Shown here piece by piece: positions 37,287-45,354 of a stretch of DNA of 64,000 nucleotides (the stretch's first letter is position 1; every line of letters begins with the position of its first letter). This DNA comes from Natroniella acetigena (GTDB lineage: Bacteria > Bacillota > Halanaerobiia > Halobacteroidales > Halobacteroidaceae). The stretch is from contig NZ_JALKBX010000006.1 of assembly GCF_023227745.1 (NCBI RefSeq), positions 1 to 64,000 of the forward strand, given 5' to 3'. The notes below the pieces were generated by a model, which made no database searches, was not told the DNA's origin, and saw only the letters and a program-made list of their open reading frames with translations. A program made the translations under genes and the position numbers.

Positions 37287-37783
37287 TCTTTAACCTCTCC
37301 TTCAAGTTCCAATAAGATAGTACCATCTTTTAGCCTTTCAGTAGCTAACAATTCAACCTGAGTAAAGAAAGGATATTTATTCAATCTTGTAATCACTTTA
37401 AGTAGCTGTTGATCATCAATTGCTTTAGCAATAATTAGAAGTTTTTCTTCAGCAGTAATCATAAATTCTTCTAGCCAGATCGAAGGAGGTATAACCAAAT
37501 TAAGATCGGCAATAATCTGCCCATAACTTAACAACTGATTAGCATTTAATTCTGTAATTACTTGCTGTCTCTGCTCTAACATCTCTAACTCAACTAAAGA
37601 TAAGTCAGCACTTTGCTTCTTAATTTGCTCCACTTCTTTTTGATATTCAGCAACCAAAAAATTACTATATAAACCCCATCCTAATATTATAACTAACAGA
37701 CAAGATAAAACAATCAAACTAACTTTTTTATACCTGTCATACCTTCTCTCTTTTTTTATCTCAAGCGGTAATAAATCAATCAT
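37283..37783 (-). CDS. pilN: PilN-like pilus assembly protein
   Basis: 166 aa beginning MIDLLPLEIKKERRY, the short PilM-binding N-terminal motif (usually INLLP), then a membrane helix (about 22-42), a coiled coil and a PilN-type domain. It overlaps pilM and pilO by a few bases on each side. Confidence 0.87.
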   Translation of the reverse strand: MIDLLPLEIKKERRYDRYKKVSLIVLSCLLVIILGWGLYSNFLVAEYQKEVEQIKKQSADLSLVELEMLEQRQQVITELNANQLLSYGQIIADLNLVIPPSIWLEEFMITAEEKLLIIAKAIDDQQLLKVITRLNKYPFFTQVELLATERLKDGTILLELEGEVKE

Positions 37784-38819
37784 CTTCTAATCCCCTCAAT
37801 GCCAAACCTAAACTGACTGCCACAAAAGCAAATTTATCACGCAAATAATGGCTAGTAAACCTTTCAGGATCAAAATCAATCATTGCTAGTTCTTTGCCAA
37901 CCCCTACTCTTAATTGCAGTTTCTGCTGTAAAAACTCTTTCAGCCCCTTTAATTTAGCTCCTCCACCAGTTAAGATAATTCTCTGTTGAGTATCTTCTTT
38001 GAACTTCAATTGATAATAATCAATTGCCCGTTTAACTTCCTTAATCAAAGTTAGTGCAGTATTAGTGATCAATCCTGACTTAAATAAATTCTGATTCTGT
38101 TTATATCTTCTTGCTTCTCTTAAATTAATACTCTGCTCACTTTTAACCTTAACTTCCTCTGAAAAATCCCTACCCCCTACAGGTAAAACACGTCTAAATG
38201 CAAACTTACCTTGCTTAAAGACTACAAATTCAGTCTCATTTTTTCCTAAATTAAGTAAAATTAGATCATCCTTTACCTGCTCTTGGTTAAGTAGGCTTCT
38301 TTGCAAAGCCAACATTTCAATATCAACAGCCTTAACCTGTAAACCAACCCTTTCTATTAAGTTAACATAATCTAATACAATCTCTTTCTTAATACCTACT
38401 AAGAACAACTCAATCTCTGTCTTCTTCTGCTCAATTATATGATAATCTAAAACAGCCTCCTCCATAGATAGCGGTAGATGATCTTCAGCTTCCCATCTGA
38501 TTATTCCTGCTAATTCTTCTAACTCCATTTGTGGTAAGCTTAATCTCTTAACAAATAAGTTACTACCTGCCATAGCTATCACAACCTCTTGTCCTTGCAG
38601 ATTATATTCAGTTACAAGCAATTCCAAGCTCTCTTGTAAAACTTCTTCCTCCTGAATTACCCCTTCCTCAATAGTACCTTCAGGCAGCTTTTTGATAATA
38701 CATTCTTGTAATTGAGGGACTTGCGATTCTTTTAATAGCTGGGTCAACTTTACTGAATCAGCTCCAATATCTAGCCCTACTGCTAAGTTATTATTACTCC
38801 TTGACCACACTTCAATCAA
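37776..38819 (-). CDS. pilM: PilM, actin-like pilus assembly ATPase
   Basis: 347-aa FtsA/actin-fold protein of the cytosolic face. It has LAVGLDIGADSVKLTQL at the start, the phosphate-2 region LILLNLGKNETEFVVF, and the adenosine motif IILTGGGAKLKGLKEFLQQ. It binds the PilN N-terminus. Confidence 0.92.
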   Translation of the reverse strand: MIEVWSRSNNNLAVGLDIGADSVKLTQLLKESQVPQLQECIIKKLPEGTIEEGVIQEEEVLQESLELLVTEYNLQGQEVVIAMAGSNLFVKRLSLPQMELEELAGIIRWEAEDHLPLSMEEAVLDYHIIEQKKTEIELFLVGIKKEIVLDYVNLIERVGLQVKAVDIEMLALQRSLLNQEQVKDDLILLNLGKNETEFVVFKQGKFAFRRVLPVGGRDFSEEVKVKSEQSINLREARRYKQNQNLFKSGLITNTALTLIKEVKRAIDYYQLKFKEDTQQRIILTGGGAKLKGLKEFLQQKLQLRVGVGKELAMIDFDPERFTSHYLRDKFAFVAVSLGLALRGLEDD

Positions 38820-39625
38820 CCTCCTAAATCTAAAACCATCCGTTTATTATATTTTTGATCAGCCTGCTCGATCTCTATATTCACCTGCAACAAAGCTGGT
38901 TCAACTGTGATTAGATCCTTTACTTGTTTATATGTACCATCACCAATCCCTGTAACATCTTTTAGTTGCTCTATCTCTGTATATCTACCTTTTTCTTGAC
39001 GATAAGTAACTATTTCTTTAGCTAAAGTTTCACCAATCTCAGATAAAGTCTGTAAGACAGTCTGACAGGCAGTATTGAGATTAATCTTTCCAGTCGAATC
39101 GACTGTGATGTAATCCTTAATATTCTGATAGGTCGTCTGATCAATACCTGCAAGCTTTAAAATTTCTGCCTGATCATCATAATTGCGATTAGTAATTATC
39201 CTCTCTGCCAATGTCTCACCAATATTCGGTAGTGATTCTAGCATCTCTTGACTATGTAAGTTTAAATTAACTTGAGTAGCTTGATCTACAATCTCTACTA
39301 CCCTATAATCAACTTTAATTACTTCATCCTGTAACTCACTATTGATCTCTTCTTCTCCTGTTACAGAAACTTCTGCTAACTCCTCTCTGGTTACTAATTG
39401 ATCGGTCAACTGCTCTCCTAATTCTACAGTCACCTGATGACCTCCTATTACTTGTAACCCTTCCTGCCAATAATCTTCTTGAACCATCTGGCGATAGTTA
39501 GCAGTAATCTGTAACTCATTAGTTACTAATCTGATAAACAAAGGAAGCAAACTTCCAATTACAACTAAGATAACCAGAACAAAGATTGTGACGTATCCTC
39601 GTTCTCCTTTAAGCATTATTTTCAC
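38816..39625 (-). CDS. GspK/PilX-like minor pseudopilin with two helix-hairpin-helix units
   Basis: 269 aa. An N-terminal prepilin-like hydrophobic helix (GYVTIFVLVILVVIGSLLPL) lacks the usual Glu5. Residues about 125-250 contain two tandem HhH repeats: NLHSQEMLESLPNIGETLA and NLNTACQTVLQTLSEIGETL, each followed by a GI(D/G) helix. GspK proteins carry related HhH folds, and ComEA has one similar DNA-binding unit. The position in a pilus operon favours a minor pseudopilin. Confidence 0.78.
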   Translation of the reverse strand: MKIMLKGERGYVTIFVLVILVVIGSLLPLFIRLVTNELQITANYRQMVQEDYWQEGLQVIGGHQVTVELGEQLTDQLVTREELAEVSVTGEEEINSELQDEVIKVDYRVVEIVDQATQVNLNLHSQEMLESLPNIGETLAERIITNRNYDDQAEILKLAGIDQTTYQNIKDYITVDSTGKINLNTACQTVLQTLSEIGETLAKEIVTYRQEKGRYTEIEQLKDVTGIGDGTYKQVKDLITVEPALLQVNIEIEQADQKYNKRMVLDLGG

Positions 39626-39630
39626 CCAAT

Positions 39631-40077
39631 CTATTTATCTATCACTAACCCGGTCTGTAACTCTCTTTCCAGCTCATCTTTCTCTGCTACCAGTTTAATG
39701 ACTAATAACTCATCAGCCACTAATTCAAATTTCAAATCACTGATTCGATTACTGATCAGATTACGATCATCATTATGGGCCAACCCTACTTCTGGCTGAT
39801 AATAAATTTCTTGTTCATCAAATTGTTGATCATAAAAAGAGAGCCTCTGCTGCTCAACAGCAATTATCTTATTAGCCGAACGCAAATTACTTACTAGCTG
39901 GTTCATGCTAACCCTTAACTCCTGTTGTAATTGCGAATGTAAATTACTCTTCAGCCAAGTTGTGATCAAGACTCTATTAATTCCAATTAAGGAGCCAATC
40001 AAAATTCCTAAGATTGAAATTACCACCATCATCTCCACCACAGTATAACCATCTTGTCCACTAAATAAATTCTTCAT
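39631..40077 (-). CDS. Minor prepilin
   Basis: About 148 aa from ATG 40077. Class III-type leader ends in QDG, followed by YTVVEMMVVISILGILIG: Gly at the cleavage site, Glu at position 5 and a hydrophobic helix. The remaining domain (about 45-148) is like PilW/GspJ-type minor pilins. The true start among 40086 and 40077 is slightly uncertain. Confidence 0.82.
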   Translation of the reverse strand: MKNLFSGQDGYTVVEMMVVISILGILIGSLIGINRVLITTWLKSNLHSQLQQELRVSMNQLVSNLRSANKIIAVEQQRLSFYDQQFDEQEIYYQPEVGLAHNDDRNLISNRISDLKFELVADELLVIKLVAEKDELERELQTGLVIDK

Positions 40078-40082
40078 TCTAA

Positions 40083-40445
40083 TCAACCCTCAACCAATCG
40101 AGAACTGAATGTCTCTAATTCTACTTTTAATTCTTCTTGCCAATAGACTCTAACTATTATCTGCTTTAAATCCTCTTTAATCTCCTCAACTTCAACTGAA
40201 TACTGATAACCACTAGTCTCATCTATTGATTGCCGAGAAGTAGTTGTCAACTCCTCGAATTCTTGACTTCGCTCTTTTTCCAATTTTAGTTGGGCCAAAC
40301 CAGTAGCCTCAGTAATCAGTGAAGCAGTAGTCAACTTTTCTGTAGTACTAGCTACCGTATTAGCTACTGGCACCAACAAAATTCCAATGACCGCAATTAC
40401 TATCAACAACTCAATTACAGTAAACCCCTCAGCTTCAGACATCAC
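40083..40445 (-). CDS. Minor prepilin (GspI/PilV-like)
   Basis: 120 aa. Leader MMSEAEG then FTVIELLIVIAVIGILLVPV, with Glu5. The size and the ATGLAQLKLEKE region resemble GspI/PilV minor pseudopilins. Overlaps the next gene by 4 bp. Confidence 0.82.
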   Translation of the reverse strand: MMSEAEGFTVIELLIVIAVIGILLVPVANTVASTTEKLTTASLITEATGLAQLKLEKERSQEFEELTTTSRQSIDETSGYQYSVEVEEIKEDLKQIIVRVYWQEELKVELETFSSRLVEG

Positions 40446-40452
40446 TGCACCT

Positions 40453-40938
40453 CTATTCTAAATTAAGTTCACCAGCATTAGAAGAATAGACGATCCTCCT
40501 GGTTCCATAATCCTCTAATTCAAGTTTAATTCCTCCATTATGTCCTGCAAGATTCCCTAACTTTTTAAAGAAGACAGCTCGCTCTGAATTAAAATCTTCA
40601 GTTTCAAGTTCAGTATATTCAGGTAAAGTGACTTCTTCAATCTTTACTCGCTCCTCAAGCTCAACCCTTCTTACAACCTGAGGCTCTAACCTTCCTTCAA
40701 CTACTAAATACTTATTTTCTGCAAGATCAAAGACGACTCCCCACTCTTCTTGATTAATAACTGCCTGTTGGCGGACCCATTTTAAATCACTGACCAATTG
40801 ATTGATGGTAGTTTCTAATTCTAGGTAATCTAAATAATTATTGAACGTAGGACCAACTAAGAGCAACAGACCACTAATAATTGCACAAACCACTAACAAT
40901 TCAACTAAGGTAAACCCCTGCTGTTGATTAATCTTCAT
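40453..40938 (-). CDS. Minor prepilin (GspH/FimT-like)
   Basis: About 161 aa. Leader MKINQQQG, then FTLVELLVVCAIISGLLLLV with Glu5. The globular part has LVSDLKWVRQQAV and WGVVFDL, a GspH/FimT pattern. I use ATG 40938 as the most likely start; upstream Met codons to 40956 have no better ribosome site. Confidence 0.82.
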   Translation of the reverse strand: MKINQQQGFTLVELLVVCAIISGLLLLVGPTFNNYLDYLELETTINQLVSDLKWVRQQAVINQEEWGVVFDLAENKYLVVEGRLEPQVVRRVELEERVKIEEVTLPEYTELETEDFNSERAVFFKKLGNLAGHNGGIKLELEDYGTRRIVYSSNAGELNLE

Positions 40939-40962
40939 CTTCTTGACCATCCTCAATTAAAA

Positions 40963-41406
40963 CTATAGTTGTTCCCAACTTCCATTACCATCTTCATCAA
41001 TCTGAAGCCCCTTATCAGTCCGATAACGATAGTCCAAGTCATCAATCTCAAATTCTATTTTAAAACCATCAATATTATCTTCAGTATCTTCAGCATCTTC
41101 TAATAAAGAGTAAGTAAACCCTTCAACATTTAGATTATCCAGTGTAGATAAATTGATATAATCCTCAATGTCATTATGTAAATCACCATAATCACCTTCT
41201 GAATCTGGATAATCCCCCTCCACCAAATAATGCATCTCTATCGCTTCCGCAATATTGGTGATCTGGCTCAAAGCCACCTGCTTTTCTGCTTGTCCTTTAA
41301 CTCCAGCAACCCTAGGTAGTGCTAGACTGGTAAAGATCCCAATGATTGCAATAACGATCATCAATTCAATCAATGTAAACCCTTCATCATTAGCAAAAAA
41401 CTTCAT
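40963..41406 (-). CDS. Major pilin-like prepilin (GspG/PilA type)
   Basis: 147 aa. Leader MKFFANDEG, then FTLIELMIVIAIIGIFTSLA; classical type IV prepilin with Glu5. The globular domain is acidic and has the GspG-like (AE)AIEMHYLVEGDYPDSEGD segment and ends DEDGNGSWEQL, a possible calcium-type Asp loop. First pilin gene after pilC, so likely the major subunit. Confidence 0.88.
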   Translation of the reverse strand: MKFFANDEGFTLIELMIVIAIIGIFTSLALPRVAGVKGQAEKQVALSQITNIAEAIEMHYLVEGDYPDSEGDYGDLHNDIEDYINLSTLDNLNVEGFTYSLLEDAEDTEDNIDGFKIEFEIDDLDYRYRTDKGLQIDEDGNGSWEQL

Positions 41407-41422
41407 TATCTGTCTCGCTCCT

Positions 41423-42628
41423 TTAAAGATAGTTAATCAAATTAAAAATAGGTAATAAGATCGATATAATAACCCCAGCAACAATAATTGACAGAATTAA
41501 GATCAATACAGGCTCAGCTAACGAAGTGATTAACTCTAGATCAGTTTCTAACTCCTGCTCATAATAATCTGCAACCTTGAGCAGTACCTCTCCTAACTGA
41601 CCAGTCTCCTCTCCAACGCTGACCATCTGCAATACCATCTCTGGCAGTAAATCAATACTTTCTAGAGCATTACGAAGACTGCCCCCTTCCTTGACTGCCT
41701 GCTGAACTCGCTTCAACTTCTGCTCAACCACTTTATTATTCACAATCTTTTCTATACTTACTAATGCTGCTAACAGACCAACTCCATTCAACAATAAAGT
41801 CCCTAAGGTTCTTGTAATCCTAGTTATCATAATTTTTAAGATTAAATTATTAATTAAAGGAACTTTTAATAATAATTGATCTAATAAATCTCTTCCCTGC
41901 TTACTTTTAAAATAAGTAACCATAGTAATTAACAAAGTAAGCAACCCCAGTAAAATAAATAACCAATATTCAGTCAAAATTTCTGTTATCTGTAATAAAC
42001 TTCGGGTTATCAATGGTAGATTTAGATTATAAGTAGCAAATACTTCTGTAAATAAGGGTAATACAACATAAAAGATGAATAATAACAAACCACAAGCAAC
42101 CGCCAAAATAAAGAGTGGATAAGCTAAGATTGCTCGTAATTTCTTCCTCATCTGTAGTTGTTTTTCAAAGTAAGTAGCTAAATCAGTTATTACAGCAGCT
42201 AAACAGTCCCCTTCCTCTCCAGCTGCAATCATATTAATTGCTACATCCGGAAAAACAGTAGAATGTTTTGCCACTGCAGTCGATAACATATTACCTTGTT
42301 CGACATCCTCTTTGATCTGATTAATTATTGAACGTAAATTAGAATTAATAAACTGCTCCGCTAAAAGCGATAAAGAGCTTGCCAGTGGCAAGCCACTATC
42401 TATCATTGTAGCAAATTGACGCATAAAAGCAGCTAAATCTTGATATGTTACCTTACTTAATAACTTAAAAAAACTCCTTTGCTCTCTATTCTGCTCAGCC
42501 TCAAGCTCAATAATATAGTATCCTTCTTGCTTCAATCTTTTGGCTGCAATCGTTTCATTTTTAGCTTCTATACTACCCCTCTTTTTAGTTCCAGTTGCTG
42601 ACATGACCTGATAATTAAAGAACTCCAT
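41423..42628 (-). CDS. pilC: Type IV pilus inner-membrane platform PilC
   Basis: 401 aa with the duplicated GspF domain: FMRQFATMIDSGLPLASSL in the first half and GGSLRNALESIDLLPEMVLQ in the second, and three membrane helices (about 165-190, 210-235, 370-395). Start ATG follows the pilB stop without gap. Confidence 0.95.
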   Translation of the reverse strand: MEFFNYQVMSATGTKKRGSIEAKNETIAAKRLKQEGYYIIELEAEQNREQRSFFKLLSKVTYQDLAAFMRQFATMIDSGLPLASSLSLLAEQFINSNLRSIINQIKEDVEQGNMLSTAVAKHSTVFPDVAINMIAAGEEGDCLAAVITDLATYFEKQLQMRKKLRAILAYPLFILAVACGLLLFIFYVVLPLFTEVFATYNLNLPLITRSLLQITEILTEYWLFILLGLLTLLITMVTYFKSKQGRDLLDQLLLKVPLINNLILKIMITRITRTLGTLLLNGVGLLAALVSIEKIVNNKVVEQKLKRVQQAVKEGGSLRNALESIDLLPEMVLQMVSVGEETGQLGEVLLKVADYYEQELETDLELITSLAEPVLILILSIIVAGVIISILLPIFNLINYL

Positions 42629-43930
42629 TTAACTTAGCACCTTGACTTCTGTTTCTACTCGCGAAGTTACCCTCTTTACTTCTGCTAAAGTTGTTATACC
42701 CGCTTTAGCTTTCTGAATTCCACTTTCAGATAAGGACTTCATCCCTTGCTGCAGAACAGATCTTTTTAGTTGCGTACTAGAAGCTCCTTCAGTAATCAAT
42801 TCCCTTAAATTGTGGTCTAAATTTAAGACTTCAGAAATAACTGTCCGCCCTTGATACCCGAGATGATTACACTCTGAACAGCCTACTCCCCGATAAAAAG
42901 TCTCACCAACTGCTAGTTGCTCCTTAAAATAAAATTGATCAATTTCAGCTCCCTGCAATTGATACTCTTCTTTACAGTTATCACAAATTTTACGTACCAA
43001 TCGTTGGGCTATAATCCCTACCACCGAAGAAGCAACTAAGAAATCCTCGACCCCCATCTCAATCAATCTAATCACAGAACTAACAGCATCATTAGTATGG
43101 ATAGTACTCAAAACTAAATGACCGGTTAATGATGACTGGATCGCTATTTTAGCTGTTTCATAATCTCTGATCTCGCCGACCATAATTATATCAGGATCTT
43201 GGCGTAAAATTGCCCGTAATCCGGTCGCAAAACCGAGACTAACTTTAGGGTTGATCTGAACTTGATTGATTCCTAATAACCGATATTCAACTGGATCTTC
43301 AATTGTAATAATATTGCTAGCAGTTGAATTTAATTGATTGATAATTGAGTATAAAGTCGTCGTCTTACCACTACCAGTTGGCCCAGAAACTAAGAGCATC
43401 CCGTGCGATTGATTAATCATCCTTTTAAGCTCGGGAATCACTTGGCAATCAAAACCCAACTCCTCTAAATCAAATAATAAGTTCTTCTTATCTAAGATCC
43501 TAATAACTACCTTTTCTCCAACTACAGTTGGTAAAATAGCAATTCTCAAATCAATCTGTCGTTCTTTATAACTCCACTTTTTTCTCCCATCTTGAGGAAC
43601 CCTCTTGATAGCAATATCTAAATCAGCCATAATCTTGATCCTTGATACTAAAGCAGGATGAATCCCCTTTGGCAGAGTCAATACCTCCTGTAATAAACCA
43701 TCAATTCGATATCTAACCCTCAACTTCTCTCCTACCACTTCAAGGTGAATATCACTAACCTTTGCTTCAATTGCTTGATTAATGATTAGATCAACTATTT
43801 CTATCATTGATGCTATAGCTAATTCATCTTTGGTGATATTAAAGTACTCTTTTTTTAACTCTAAACTATTCAAGTGTTCAATAATTTCACTTTCAGCTTC
43901 GTAATGCTTAATAAGTTCAGATTGCTCCAT
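42629..43930 (-). CDS. pilB: Type IV pilus extension ATPase PilB
   Basis: About 433 aa. Contains Walker A VSGPTGSGKTTTLY, Asp box ITIEDPVEY, Walker B DIIMVGEIRD, His box GHLVLSTIHTND, and a C-terminal CxxC pair (CDNC and CSEC). It lacks the N-terminal MshEN region of full PilB, so it is closer in layout to ComGA/GspE short forms. I start at the ATG pair near 43930 after GGGAG. It heads the operon. Confidence 0.93.
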   Translation of the reverse strand: MEQSELIKHYEAESEIIEHLNSLELKKEYFNITKDELAIASMIEIVDLIINQAIEAKVSDIHLEVVGEKLRVRYRIDGLLQEVLTLPKGIHPALVSRIKIMADLDIAIKRVPQDGRKKWSYKERQIDLRIAILPTVVGEKVVIRILDKKNLLFDLEELGFDCQVIPELKRMINQSHGMLLVSGPTGSGKTTTLYSIINQLNSTASNIITIEDPVEYRLLGINQVQINPKVSLGFATGLRAILRQDPDIIMVGEIRDYETAKIAIQSSLTGHLVLSTIHTNDAVSSVIRLIEMGVEDFLVASSVVGIIAQRLVRKICDNCKEEYQLQGAEIDQFYFKEQLAVGETFYRGVGCSECNHLGYQGRTVISEVLNLDHNLRELITEGASSTQLKRSVLQQGMKSLSESGIQKAKAGITTLAEVKRVTSRVETEVKVLS

Positions 43931-44030
43931 CATCCTCTCCCACCTAGCTTTCAACTGATTTATTAATATTTTATCTATATTTTGGAAGATTATACATGAT
44001 AGATTCTTTTTTTACTAGCTCCAAATACTA

Positions 44031-44060
44031 AACCCTGCATTCAAAATAGAATGCAGGGTT
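44031..44060 (-). terminator. Terminator between the small membrane genes and pilB
   Basis: 12-bp perfect stem AACCCTGCATTC / GAATGCAGGGTT with a 6-nt loop. On the minus strand it is followed by TTTAGTATTTGG. It separates the ATPase island from the pilus operon. Confidence 0.8.
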
Positions 44061-44072
44061 ACTGACTTCAAA

Positions 44073-44417
44073 TTATTCTGTTTCATTTTTTATATCAGCT
44101 ACTTCCTGTTGCAGTTCTTTTACAGTAGTAAGCAATTCTTTGAGCTCCTCTCTTTCTTCCCGCAGTTCATTATAAATCATAGCCATCTCTTGATTTGCTC
44201 GCTGACCTGACATATTTTCAACTAAACCAGACATCTTTTCTTTCCCATCATCCATCACCTGCGACGCCATACCTCCAGCTGATAATGCCCCCTGCATCCC
44301 TTTAACTGCTACATTTCTAGCATTTCTCTTCAAGGTTGGCCCTAATAAATAAGTTGCGGCAGCTATTCCGATACCTAGTACAAAATTTTGAGTTCCAAAT
44401 GGCTTTAAAAACTTCAT
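44073..44417 (-). CDS. Small membrane protein, PacL/DUF5132-like
   Basis: 114 aa. N-terminal hydrophobic segment with VLGIGIAAATYLLGPTLKR (about 14-31), a middle region rich in Gly/Met, and a C-terminal coiled coil (EEREELKELLTTVKELQQE). The GxxxA-YLLGP-LK pattern is shared with the 72-to-63-aa protein at 48430. It resembles small TM proteins that sit beside P-type ATPases (PacL, DUF1490, DUF5132). That similarity is by eye and weak in sequence; the neighbourhood supports it. Good ribosome site GGGAGG. Confidence 0.55.
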   Translation of the reverse strand: MKFLKPFGTQNFVLGIGIAAATYLLGPTLKRNARNVAVKGMQGALSAGGMASQVMDDGKEKMSGLVENMSGQRANQEMAMIYNELREEREELKELLTTVKELQQEVADIKNETE

Positions 44418-44447
44418 TTTTTTCCTCCCTCTCTTAACTTAGCTGCT

Positions 44448-44765
44448 CTACTCTAGCTCTTTTCCCTCTAAGATATTTTGATCACTCGCTTCTATTAATT
44501 CAGTGCTAAATTCCTCTCCCATGAGTTCCTCTTCCAAATTAAAATCTTCCTCAAAGGTGTTCTGCTTTCGTTTCATATTTTCATACTGAGCTTCAGCTAT
44601 AATATCCTCAACTTCTTCTTTGAAACTATATGCTGCTTCTTTAGTCACATCTACAGCACTAAATACTTGACTAGTGGTCGATACCGCTGCTTTTCTAATC
44701 GGTCTTTTTAGTTTCTTTAACCCACAAAAAGTAGCAACTCCATATACTATCCCTAAAGGAATCAT
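44448..44765 (-). CDS. Small PacL/DUF5132-like protein
   Basis: 105 aa. A short N-terminal hydrophobic segment (PLGIVYGVATFCGL) leads into basic KKLKRPIRKAAV and then SFKEEVEDIIAEAQYE, which resembles the E-DIxAEAxxE pattern of DUF1490/DUF5132 proteins linked with metal ATPases. The tail is strongly acidic (EEDFNLEEELMGEE) and could bind cations. Ribosome site GGAGGGG. It lies between two other small genes in the island. Confidence 0.6.
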   Translation of the reverse strand: MIPLGIVYGVATFCGLKKLKRPIRKAAVSTTSQVFSAVDVTKEAAYSFKEEVEDIIAEAQYENMKRKQNTFEEDFNLEEELMGEEFSTELIEASDQNILEGKELE

Positions 44766-44783
44766 GTAATCCCCTCCAATCTT

Positions 44784-45014
44784 TTAGCGTCCAAACATGA
44801 ATACTTTAGTTATAGCTTTGATAATTCCTTTTTCCTTATACTTTTCACTCATTTTACTAGTTTCACTCCATATTTTTTTAACATATCCTTTCCAAATATT
44901 GATGATTTCTTCTCGTTCCTGCGGATTCTCTTTGATATATCTAAAGCTATTTAACAAGTTCTCTTTAATCACTCCAATGGTTTGATTCAATTCATTGGTT
45001 ATCTTTTCTTTCAT
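44784..45014 (-). CDS. Small helical hypothetical protein
   Basis: 76 aa from ATG 45014, charged and helical with NPQEREEIINIWKGYVKKIW. No membrane segment and no family that I recognise. A longer reading upstream runs into the repeat copy at 45041 and is not used. It is the first gene of the three-gene minus-strand set that faces the plus-strand ATPase. Confidence 0.6.
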   Translation of the reverse strand: MKEKITNELNQTIGVIKENLLNSFRYIKENPQEREEIINIWKGYVKKIWSETSKMSEKYKEKGIIKAITKVFMFGR

Positions 45015-45040
45015 TATAACCCCCCTCACAACTCTTATAT

Positions 45041-45188
45041 AGTTTATAGTTGATAATTGATAGTGGATAGTTAAAACCATAAAACATAAAAAGCACATTA
45101 CCCCTTGCTTATAAAGGGTTTGGTTTTGAATTTTAACTATCAATTTTAAACTATCAATTATCAATTGAAGTTACGCTATATTGTAATT
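45041..45188. repeat. Dispersed intergenic element, copy F (short, with inverted ends)
   Basis: About 130 bp. Left end AGTTTATAGTTGATAATTG with GATAGTTAAAACC, right end GGTTTTGAATTTTAACTATC and CTATCAATTATCAATT: inverted to each other. It ends near GCTATATTGTAAT, a sequence also found at copy C. It lies between the small genes and the ATPase, inside the likely divergent promoter region. Confidence 0.65.
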
Positions 45189-45354
45189 TACTTAAACTTA
45201 TTAATAGTATAAACTAAAAAAAATAAAATATTCAATCCTGACTATCAGGAAAATATTACTTATAATTTTCCTGGTTCTTAACTCTATTTCTGTATATTCA
45301 AATATCAATCTAGGTAATACTACTTGATAAGAAAGTAGGGAAAGGAGTGACTAT

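Noticed and set aside
44784-45164. 126-codon reading of the small island gene
   Set aside because: The first 50 codons are repeat copy F read through; ATG 45014 with a G-rich ribosome site is the sensible start.
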